Positions 1-6,460 of a stretch of 6,590 nucleotides of DNA are shown here, one piece after another. Made by a program: the position numbers and the translations under genes. The notes under the pieces were generated by a model. The model saw only the letters and a program-made list of their open reading frames with translations, was not told where the DNA came from and made no database searches. Each line of letters begins with the position of its first letter. Positions within the stretch are counted from its first letter, which is position 1. The stretch spans positions 1-6,590 of the forward strand of contig CAMGTS010000072.1 in NCBI GenBank assembly GCA_946062035.1, in the 5' to 3' direction. This DNA comes from an uncultured Bacteroidales bacterium (lineage in GTDB: Bacteria > Bacteroidota > Bacteroidia > Bacteroidales > UBA932).

Positions 1-1225
1 TATTTGCATCAGATATGATTTTGTCTGTCTGTGCTGAAATCCAATATCCTCCGCTTGCGGCATATTCTCCGAAACTGCTGATTACAGGTTTTGTTTTGCG
101 AAGTTCCTGAATGGACTCGCGGATTACTTCCGCAGCCTGAGCGTCTCCGCCAGGGGAGCTGACTCTGAATACGACAGCTTTGATTGAGGAGTCAGCGGCG
201 ATCTTTTTAACTGTCGGAATAAATCTTGCGGCTGCAAGACCTTTTGAACCGTTCATGGTTATTTCACCCTCAGCATAGAGGATAGCGATCTTGTTTTTGC
301 TCTTGTTGACCGCCGGAACACGTGCCTTGTTATAGTTCATCAGCGAGATGAATTTCAAGTCGTCACTTTTCTTCACACCAGTAAGTTCTACCAAACGGTC
401 AGCCATCTCGATACCGCTCAAGGTACTGTCGGCTAACTTGTTGGCGACGAATGAACGTGCGTCACCGATCTTGAGGTCGTCAATCGCTGAGTCAAGTGCA
501 GATCTTTCTATATTGCGGCTCTTGCAGATGGCGTCAGCCCAGTTGTTCCAGATTGAGTTCATCATCTCTTCATTCTGCTGGCGATTCTCCTTACTGATAT
601 CGCTACGGATGAACTGTTCTGCGGCGGCCTTGAACTTGCCGTGCCTGATGAGTTGTACATCTATTCCTAATTTGTCAAGCAAATCCTTGAAAAACAACAT
701 ATTGGAGCCAAGTCCCAGTATTTGGGCGTTCCCGTCGTCGTGAATGTATACTTTGTCGGCGATACTTGAAATGTAGTACCCTCCGATAGTATAGTTCATG
801 CCGTATGCTATGATAGGTTTGCCGCTGTCATGGAATTTCTCAAGGGCGTTTCTCAACTCTTCTAATGCGGCGAATCCCGAATTTGTAAGATAGCTGTTGG
901 TCAAGAGGATCATCTTGATTGACGGATCGTCTGCGGCTGCCGAGATTGAGTTGACGGCATCCCTGATACCTATGACAGATTCAGGCATACCTGAATAGAG
1001 TGATGATAAGTCAAACGAAGCGGAAGCGTCAATCGTGCGTTCGCCGATAGGCTTCGACAAGTCAATCTTAAGTATAGAGTTCTTTGCCACAATAGGTGCC
1101 GCTCCCGGTGACGACAATGTCGCTGATAGTGCGCCGATGATTACAAAAAACAGGATTACATTCAGAATCAATGCGGCCAAAGTACCAAGCAAGGCCGCCA
1201 AAAAAGTTTTCCAGAAATTATTCAT
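1..1225 (-). CDS. sppA: Signal peptide peptidase SppA (protease IV), 3' end cut by window edge
   Basis: This is an inner-membrane serine protease of the SppA/protease IV family (MEROPS S49), which degrades signal peptides left in the membrane after secretion. Reading the minus strand from the ATG at 1225-1223 gives 408 uninterrupted codons, still open at the left edge. Residues 9-33 form one hydrophobic N-terminal membrane anchor. Two ClpP-like repeats follow, as in the long form of the family. The first carries GKFKAAAE, whose second lysine (K199) matches the catalytic lysine of E. coli SppA. The second carries SSPGG (357-360) and YAASGGYW, whose serine (S391) matches the catalytic nucleophile. 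Both dyad residues are therefore present. From memory long SppA proteins run to roughly 590-620 residues, so about a third of the second domain lies outside the window. It is transcribed divergently from the GH9 gene. No Shine-Dalgarno sequence precedes the start, which is normal for Bacteroidetes. Confidence 0.95.
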   Translation of the reverse strand, partial: MNNFWKTFLAALLGTLAALILNVILFFVIIGALSATLSSPGAAPIVAKNSILKIDLSKPIGERTIDASASFDLSSLYSGMPESVIGIRDAVNSISAAADDPSIKMILLTNSYLTNSGFAALEELRNALEKFHDSGKPIIAYGMNYTIGGYYISSIADKVYIHDDGNAQILGLGSNMLFFKDLLDKLGIDVQLIRHGKFKAAAEQFIRSDISKENRQQNEEMMNSIWNNWADAICKSRNIERSALDSAIDDLKIGDARSFVANKLADSTLSGIEMADRLVELTGVKKSDDLKFISLMNYNKARVPAVNKSKNKIAILYAEGEITMNGSKGLAAARFIPTVKKIAADSSIKAVVFRVSSPGGDAQAAEVIRESIQELRKTKPVISSFGEYAASGGYWISAQTDKIISDAN

Positions 1226-1291
1226 TGTAAGATATGTTATTCTTCAATACGGGATTGCAGCTGCTCAACAATCGCAAGACTGCATTGATTA

Positions 1292-1299
1292 CAAATATA
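1292..1299 (-). promoter_or_regulatory. Candidate sppA promoter -7 box (proximal)
   Basis: On the minus strand this reads TATATTTG, an exact match to the Bacteroidetes -7 consensus TAnnTTTG. Transcription would begin a few bases downstream, giving a leader of roughly 60 bases before the sppA ATG. The -33 region is weak: about 18-19 bases upstream there is only a T-run (CTTTTTC) instead of TTTG. The motif is short and AT-rich, so chance occurrence is possible, but its position and orientation fit sppA. Confidence 0.45.
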
Positions 1300-1371
1300 G
1301 CGAAAGTCGAGGGCAGAAAAAGCGCACGGACAATTTTTCAGCCGAGACTGAAGCTATATATGCCGTAGGCT

Positions 1372-1379
1372 CAAATATA
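1372..1379 (-). promoter_or_regulatory. Candidate second sppA promoter -7 box (distal)
   Basis: This is a second TATATTTG on the minus strand, exactly 80 bases upstream of the proximal copy, and the two share CAAATATAG on the plus strand. If used it would give a leader of about 140 bases. I see no TTG or TTTG at the expected -33 distance, so support is weaker than for the proximal box. Confidence 0.25.
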
Positions 1380-1391
1380 GTCATTATTAAA

Positions 1392-1422
1392 TTGCATTTG
1401 CGCCCGTTGAATGCTATTTTTG
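1392..1422 (+). promoter_or_regulatory. Candidate promoter of the GH9-NodB gene
   Basis: TTG at 1392-1394 and TATTTTTG at 1415-1422 are 20 bases apart. They match the Bacteroidetes -33 (TTTG/TTG) and -7 (TAnnTTTG) elements at near-normal spacing. Transcription would start near 1428-1430, leaving only about a dozen untranslated bases before the ATG at 1441. An upstream in-frame ATG at 1411 would lie inside this promoter, which supports 1441 as the real start. If no other promoter exists, this one would also serve the two downstream oxidoreductase genes. Confidence 0.45.
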
Positions 1423-1440
1423 CGGACAAAGTATTTTGAT

Positions 1441-4086
1441 ATGAAAAAAGCTGTTTTAACATTTCTACTTGCCATTTTTACAATGGCCGCTTATGCTCAA
1501 AGTCAGCCTGAAGGGCACATCAGAATCAATTATGTAGGTTATCTTCCGAAATCTGTAAAGGTCGCTGTCTATATCCTTGAGGATGAGAATGCGGCATATA
1601 ATCAGCAAGTGCACGCTTCCGGGCAGACCGCATGGGTGACTCGTCCTTCGTCAGTGGATTTTTCGAAGTTCACACAGAAATCATCTGTCTCAAAGGAAGG
1701 CGAAAACGATGAGATGTTCGCAGTTTGTGACGCTGTCACGGATGAGATAGTTTTCACCGGCAAAGCCCTTGAAGCTAATCCTGAAAAATGGGCGTTGAAA
1801 GAGGCTTATAGATTGGACTTCAGCGAATTGGAGACTCCGGGCGGATATTATATTTTGTTCAGGGGAGTAAAGTCTCCGAATGTTAAAATAGGCGCTGATG
1901 TGTATGACGGAGCGGCGGATATTCTGCTGTATTATATGCGTCAGCAACAGTGTGGCTACAATCCGTTCACAGATACGGTCTGCCACCAGAAAGACGGTTA
2001 TATCGTGGATCATCCTACCCGTAGCGGTGAGCAGATTGACGTGCGTGGCGGATGGCATGACGCGTCAGACTTCTTACAGTATCAGACTACCTCATCTACG
2101 GCTACCTATCAGATGCTGTTCGCTTATAATAAGATTGAGGATAAGTCGCTTTTTAAAGACAAGTTCGACGCTAACGGCAGGCCTGGTGCGAATGGAATTC
2201 CTGATATTCTGGATCAGGCTAAGTGGGGACTGGACTGGTTGGTCAAAATGAACCCTAAGGATAAGGAGATGTATAATCAGATTGCGGATGACAGAGACCA
2301 TATAGGTTTTAAACCTCCTCAGTTCGACCTCGCCGATTACGGTTGGGGTCCCGGCAACGGAAGACCAGTGTATTTTCTGACTGGAAAACCTCAGGGATTG
2401 GGTAAATATGGCAAGAACAGAACCACAGGTGCGGCTTCTACGGCAGGCAAGTTCGCTTCTTCTTTCGCCCTCGGCTATGAGGTGTTCAAAGGGATTAACC
2501 CTAAGTTTGCGTCAGAATTGCTTACGAAGGCGAGCAGCGCCTATGTTTTCGCCAAAGAGAATCCCGGCAACACCCAGACCGCTTGCAACGTATCAAGGTA
2601 TTTCTACGAAGAGGATACATGGGTAGACGACGTCGAGCTTGCGGCTGCGACTCTTTATCAGGTGACAAAACTTCCTGCGTCTAAGGCTGATGCTGATTAC
2701 TATGGAGAGCAGGAGCCTGTAAGCCCGTGGATGGAACTTGGCAGGGGAAGACACTATCAGTTCTACCCGTTCGTAAACCTCGGCCACTATCTTCTCGCAT
2801 CTGATTCAGACAGTACTTTGGCTCTGAAATACAGAGAGTTCATGAAAGAGGGACTGCAGGATTTGAGAGACCGTGCGGCGGACGATCCTTTTATGCATGG
2901 AGTCCCTTATCTCTGGTGTTCAAATAACCTTACATCCGCTGCGGTTACTCATGCTGAACTTTACAGAAGAGCGTCAGGAGATTCCGCCTATGTAGAAATG
3001 GAGGCGGCGATGAGAGACTGGCTTCTCGGTTGCAACCCTTGGGGCAGATCTATGATTATCGGGTATCCGAAAGGCGGTCTTATCCCTACTGATCCTCATT
3101 CGGTATTTACATTGGAAGGCAGAGAAGTTACAGGCGGCCTTGTCGATGGTCCTGTATATAAGTTCATATTTTCATCAAGAGCGGGCAGCGGTATGCGTCG
3201 TCCGGATGAGACTCCGCTCCTAAATCAGGGAATAGCCGTATATCACAATGATATAGGGGATTATGCGACTAATGAACCGACGATGGATGGTACTGCGGGC
3301 CTTACTTATTATTTTGCGTCATTGGAACAGGAGGGTAACAGACAGAAGAAAGAGTTCGGTGCGGCCGGTGAGGAAAATTATACAAAGGATGACAACGGAG
3401 CGATCAGGAGATTGGACGAAAGTAAAAAGGAAATCTATCTGATTTTCTCGGCTGACAGTATGTTCAATGGCGGTGAGAAAGTTCTTCAGACCTTGAAGAA
3501 AGAGAAGGTGAAAGGCTCATTCTTCTTTACTGGCAACGCCCTTAGAATGCCTGAGCATAAAAACTTGATAGAGAAGATTATAAAAGAGGGGAACTACGTA
3601 AGCGGCCACTCTGACAGGCATCTTTTGTACGCCCCTTGGGATGGCGACAGAAATACGATGTTGGTAAGTTCTGACAGCATTCTTGCGGATATACGTAATA
3701 ATGCCAAGGAACTTGAAAAGTTCGGGGTTTCACAGAAAGATTCGAAATGGTTCCTCCCTCCTTACGAGCATTACAATATTGAATCTGTAAATACTTTGGA
3801 AAGAGCAGGTTATAAGGTGATAAACTATACGCCCGGCACCGCTACTCCCGCAGATTACACGATCCCGTCAATGAAATCATACAAGGATGCCAAGACGCTG
3901 ATCAACGCCCTATACAAGTTCGAGGAAAAGAACACTTTGAATGGCGCTATAATTCTGATGCATCCGGGAGTGGAGGAGTCAAGACCTGAGGCGGAGCGTT
4001 TGTATAACAATCTAAGAGATATAATCGTGTACCTCAAGGGGAAAGGTTACCAGTTCAAGTCGTTTAAGGATTTATGTTCAGAATAA
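1441..4086 (+). CDS. Secreted GH9 glycosidase fused to a C-terminal NodB-like polysaccharide deacetylase domain
   Basis: The 881-residue protein starts with a clean type I signal peptide (MKKAVLTFLLAIFTMAAYA, cleavage likely after A19). There is no lipobox cysteine, so the periplasm is expected. Residues about 23-140 form the Ig-like CelD_N module (IRINYVGYLPKS). Residues about 150-630 are the GH9 (alpha/alpha)6 domain. GGWHDASDF holds the two catalytic-base aspartates D207 and D210, and DYATNEPTMDG holds the proton donor E612. NPWGRSM (532-538) and DPHS (551-554) occupy the substrate-cleft region. Classical cellulases have PHHR there, so this is a divergent GH9 branch. Residues 661-881 are a NodB fold with HSDRH (H723, H727), PPY (773-775) and LMHPG (H841). 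The catalytic motif TFDDG is replaced by IFSADS (668-673), so deacetylase activity is doubtful. The likely substrate is a beta-linked glucan or related plant polysaccharide, but nothing here fixes it and no SusC/SusD genes are visible. The alternative start at 1411 would bury the signal peptide. Confidence 0.9.
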   Translation: MKKAVLTFLLAIFTMAAYAQSQPEGHIRINYVGYLPKSVKVAVYILEDENAAYNQQVHASGQTAWVTRPSSVDFSKFTQKSSVSKEGENDEMFAVCDAVTDEIVFTGKALEANPEKWALKEAYRLDFSELETPGGYYILFRGVKSPNVKIGADVYDGAADILLYYMRQQQCGYNPFTDTVCHQKDGYIVDHPTRSGEQIDVRGGWHDASDFLQYQTTSSTATYQMLFAYNKIEDKSLFKDKFDANGRPGANGIPDILDQAKWGLDWLVKMNPKDKEMYNQIADDRDHIGFKPPQFDLADYGWGPGNGRPVYFLTGKPQGLGKYGKNRTTGAASTAGKFASSFALGYEVFKGINPKFASELLTKASSAYVFAKENPGNTQTACNVSRYFYEEDTWVDDVELAAATLYQVTKLPASKADADYYGEQEPVSPWMELGRGRHYQFYPFVNLGHYLLASDSDSTLALKYREFMKEGLQDLRDRAADDPFMHGVPYLWCSNNLTSAAVTHAELYRRASGDSAYVEMEAAMRDWLLGCNPWGRSMIIGYPKGGLIPTDPHSVFTLEGREVTGGLVDGPVYKFIFSSRAGSGMRRPDETPLLNQGIAVYHNDIGDYATNEPTMDGTAGLTYYFASLEQEGNRQKKEFGAAGEENYTKDDNGAIRRLDESKKEIYLIFSADSMFNGGEKVLQTLKKEKVKGSFFFTGNALRMPEHKNLIEKIIKEGNYVSGHSDRHLLYAPWDGDRNTMLVSSDSILADIRNNAKELEKFGVSQKDSKWFLPPYEHYNIESVNTLERAGYKVINYTPGTATPADYTIPSMKSYKDAKTLINALYKFEEKNTLNGAIILMHPGVEESRPEAERLYNNLRDIIVYLKGKGYQFKSFKDLCSE

Positions 4087-4934
4087 CGAAAAAGGTACAG
4101 CTCACGCCTCTTATTTTCCATATGGAAGTTGAGGCGGAGCGGGTCGCCAAGGCCGCAAAGCCAGGGCAGTTTCTAATAGTCCGTGCTACCGAAAACGGTG
4201 AAAGAGTGCCGCTGACAATTTGTGATATCGAACCTGAAAAAGGACTTATAAGCATAGTAGTCCAGATTGTCGGAGTAACGACGGACAAGATATGCCGTAT
4301 GAATGTCGGTGACGCTTTCTTGGATGTTTTAGGCCCTCTTGGCCAGCCGTCCGAGATTGTCCGCTATACCGCAGAGCAACTGAAAGAGGTGCGTTATCTC
4401 TTCATTGCGGGTGGTGTCGGGACAGCTCCGGTCTTTCCTGAGGCGGAGTATCTGCATAAAAGAGGTGCGAAGGTAGATATCGTGCTCGGAGCGAGGAATA
4501 AAGGGCTGATAATCCTCAAAGATAAACTTTCAGCGGTTTGCGATAATCTGTATGTATGCACCGATGACGGTTCTGAGGGATTCAAAGGAAACGTGACGGC
4601 AATGCTTGACAAACTTATGTCGGAGGGGAAGCGATATACGCATACTGTTGCGATCGGTCCGATGATAATGATGAAGTTCGCCGCTCTTACCGCCAAAAAA
4701 TACGACTTGCCTATGATGGTAAGTATCAACACGTTGATGGTAGACGGAACTGGTATGTGCGGGGCTTGCAGAATCAAGGTTGGAGATAAGACGAAATTCG
4801 CATGTGTCGACGGTCCTGAATTCGACGCTCATTTGGTCGACTTCGATGAGGCTTTGCGTCGTCAGAGGCTATACTTTAGTCAGGAGCAGGAGGCCGATAA
4901 AAAAGCGGGTCTTGATTGTTGTGTTAAAAAGTAG
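4074..4934 (+). CDS. nfnA: Small flavoprotein subunit of Nfn-type oxidoreductase (sulfide/dihydroorotate dehydrogenase-like FAD/NAD-binding protein)
   Basis: This 286-residue cytoplasmic protein belongs to the ferredoxin-NADP reductase superfamily, in the PyrK/NfnA branch. It has an N-terminal FAD-binding barrel containing ERVPLTICD (43-51), where FAD phosphate and isoalloxazine contacts are made. The nucleotide-binding domain follows, with GGVGTAPV (113-120). A C-terminal [2Fe-2S] motif reads VDGTGMCGAC (223-232) and later FACVDGPEF, giving cysteines C229, C232 and C244. From what I recall of Nfn structures, three cysteines and an aspartate bind this cluster, so D224 is a candidate fourth ligand. 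The subunit takes electrons from or to NAD(H) and passes them to the large subunit encoded 8 bases downstream. Its ATG lies inside the end of the GH9 gene (13-base overlap, different frame), which suggests translational coupling. The N-terminus (MFRITKKVQLTP) looks family-typical, supporting this start. PyrK is less likely, because the partner is GltA-like rather than PyrD. Confidence 0.9.
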   Translation: MFRITKKVQLTPLIFHMEVEAERVAKAAKPGQFLIVRATENGERVPLTICDIEPEKGLISIVVQIVGVTTDKICRMNVGDAFLDVLGPLGQPSEIVRYTAEQLKEVRYLFIAGGVGTAPVFPEAEYLHKRGAKVDIVLGARNKGLIILKDKLSAVCDNLYVCTDDGSEGFKGNVTAMLDKLMSEGKRYTHTVAIGPMIMMKFAALTAKKYDLPMMVSINTLMVDGTGMCGACRIKVGDKTKFACVDGPEFDAHLVDFDEALRRQRLYFSQEQEADKKAGLDCCVKK

Positions 4935-4938
4935 GAGG
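4933..4938 (+). promoter_or_regulatory. Strong Shine-Dalgarno sequence for the large subunit gene
   Basis: AGGAGG overlaps the last two bases of the preceding TAG stop codon and sits 4 bases before the ATG at 4943. The other starts in the window lack such a site, as expected for Bacteroidetes, where Shine-Dalgarno pairing is mostly unused. It may help ribosomes re-initiate and keep the two subunits at equal levels. Confidence 0.5.
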
Positions 4939-4942
4939 TTGT

Positions 4943-6334
4943 ATGGCAAATAAAATCCCGAGAGTCCCGGTAAGGGAGCAAGACGCTAAAATCAGGGCTA
5001 AAAACTTTGACGAGGTATGCTATGGCTATTCTGAAGAGGAAGCTGTACTTGAGGCAAGCAGATGTCTTAATTGCAAGAACCCTCGTTGTATGGCGGCTTG
5101 TCCGGTGAATATCAAAATCCCGGCCTTCATAAGCGAGCTTTTGAATAAAAACTATAAGGAAGCCTATAAAGTTATTTCTATAGACAGCTCATTACCTGCG
5201 ATTTGTGGGAGAGTGTGCCCTCAGGAGACTCAATGTGAGGGTTCATGTATCTTGGGGGTAAAGGGAGAGCCTGTCGCCATAGGCAAGCTTGAACGCTTTG
5301 TCGCTGATTACAACAGAGAACATGGCGTTAAGTTCATTGGAACTGCTCCTAAAAACGGGATAAAAGTCGCCGTTGTAGGCAGCGGACCGAGCGGGCTTTC
5401 GTGCGCTTCTGACCTTGCGAAATTCGGATACGATGTAACTATATTCGAAAGTCTTCATAAGGCTGGCGGGGTATTGACTTATGGAATTCCGGAATTCCGT
5501 CTGCCAAAGCGGAAGGTTGTGGATAAGGAACTTGCGAACCTTTCGGAAATGGGGATAAAGATAGAGACGGATGTCCTTGTCGCCGGCTCGGTGTCTATTG
5601 ACCAACTTATGGAAGAAGAGGGATTCGAAGCTGTGTTTATAGGGACAGGTGCGGGGCTTCCGATGTTCCTGAACATTCCAGGAGAGAACCTCAACGGCGT
5701 TTTTTCCGCAAATGAATTCCTTACAAGGAACAATTTGATGAGGGCGTTTGACCCCGAATCAGATACACCCATATTCATCGGCGGGAAGATGATAGTTGTC
5801 GGCGGCGGAAATGTAGCGATGGATGCCGCAAGAACCGCCCTTAGATTGGGTTCGGAAGTTACAATCGTGTACAGACGCTCTGAGAAGGAACTTCCCGCAA
5901 GAGCGGAAGAGGTGGAACACGCCATGCAGGAGGGGATAAAGTTCGAGTTTCTTTCCGACCCTGTGGAGATCATAGGTGATGAGGCGGGAAACGTAAGAGC
6001 GGTGAAATGTGTGAAAATGGAGCTGGGAGAGCCTGATTCGAGCGGCAGACGCAAGCCTGTAGCAGTTGAAGGTTCTGATTATGAGATAGAAACTGACGGC
6101 GTTATAGTCGCTCTCGGCACAAGAATCAATTCGATAATCGCCCGTACTACGGAAGGTCTGGAGACTGATGACCGTGGGAGATTGATTGTCAACGAAAACA
6201 CGGAGACAACCCGTCCGGGAGTTTTTGCGGGTGGAGATATCGTAACCGGAGCGGCGACCGTCATTATGGCGATGGGTGAAGGGCGCAAAGCCGCCGCAGC
6301 CATTGATAAGTATATTAAAAGCAAAATCAGGTAA
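4943..6334 (+). CDS. gltA: NADPH-dependent glutamate synthase small-chain-like protein GltA / NfnB large subunit
   Basis: This 463-residue cytoplasmic flavoprotein has the GltD/NfnB architecture and full family length. The N-terminal Fe-S domain contains CLNCKNPRCMAAC (C41, C44, C49, C53) and CGRVCPQETQCEGSC (C88, C92, C98, C102), enough for two [4Fe-4S] clusters. A first Rossmann motif, VGSGPSGLSCA (145-155), binds FAD. A second, VGGGNVAMDAAR (286-297), followed by YRRS (310-313), fits NADPH. AGGDIVTGA (429-437) closes the FAD site near its flavin end. With the small subunit just upstream it should form NfnAB, which couples ferredoxin and NADH oxidation to NADP+ reduction, or the reverse, by flavin-based bifurcation. 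Databases often call this protein glutamate synthase small chain, but no gltB-like large glutamate synthase gene is in the window, so the Nfn role is preferred. Bifurcation itself is inferred from the pairing and Fe-S motifs, not proven. A stretch of 81 bases without an obvious terminator separates it from the next ORF. Confidence 0.92.
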   Translation: MANKIPRVPVREQDAKIRAKNFDEVCYGYSEEEAVLEASRCLNCKNPRCMAACPVNIKIPAFISELLNKNYKEAYKVISIDSSLPAICGRVCPQETQCEGSCILGVKGEPVAIGKLERFVADYNREHGVKFIGTAPKNGIKVAVVGSGPSGLSCASDLAKFGYDVTIFESLHKAGGVLTYGIPEFRLPKRKVVDKELANLSEMGIKIETDVLVAGSVSIDQLMEEEGFEAVFIGTGAGLPMFLNIPGENLNGVFSANEFLTRNNLMRAFDPESDTPIFIGGKMIVVGGGNVAMDAARTALRLGSEVTIVYRRSEKELPARAEEVEHAMQEGIKFEFLSDPVEIIGDEAGNVRAVKCVKMELGEPDSSGRRKPVAVEGSDYEIETDGVIVALGTRINSIIARTTEGLETDDRGRLIVNENTETTRPGVFAGGDIVTGAATVIMAMGEGRKAAAAIDKYIKSKIR

Positions 6335-6415
6335 ACTGCGCCGAGGCGGATACGAAATGCTTGTATTGTGCTGAGGAATAGCGAGTTTATGATATAGATC
6401 AAATAAGAGACTAAA

Positions 6416-6460
6416 ATGGCACAGGTTCAAAAACCAAGTATACCTAAGGGGACTACATAG
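6416..6460 (+). pseudogene. hisS: Truncated 5' end of histidyl-tRNA synthetase (hisS)
   Basis: ATG at 6416 opens a 14-codon frame, MAQVQKPSIPKGTT, ended by TAG at 6458-6460. The stretch KPSIPKGT is the start I recognise from Bacteroidetes HisS, where RDF and then the class II catalytic core should follow. Here the match ends at about 6454 (codon ACT). None of the forward frames to the window edge resumes HisS-like sequence. The enzyme charges tRNA-His and is essential, so either an intact copy exists elsewhere, or the junction is an assembly artefact or affects only part of the population. The call rests on about eight matching residues, so homology is likely but not certain. The 81 bases upstream (6335-6415) contain no clear TAnnTTTG promoter, so read-through from the oxidoreductase genes is possible. 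Confidence 0.6.

Noticed and set aside
1035..1439. Plus-strand 134-codon ORF across the sppA start and the intergenic region
   Set aside because: It lies antisense to the sppA membrane anchor and in the promoter region, with no recognisable domain, so it is a shadow frame.
1411..1440. Upstream in-frame ATG adding ten residues to the GH9 protein
   Set aside because: It would put MLFLRTKYFD before a textbook signal peptide and would fall inside the candidate promoter. The ATG at 1441 is better.
6335..6360. Intrinsic terminator after the large subunit gene (CGCC-GA-GGCG)
   Set aside because: The stem is only four pairs with a two-base loop, too tight to fold, and no T-run follows.
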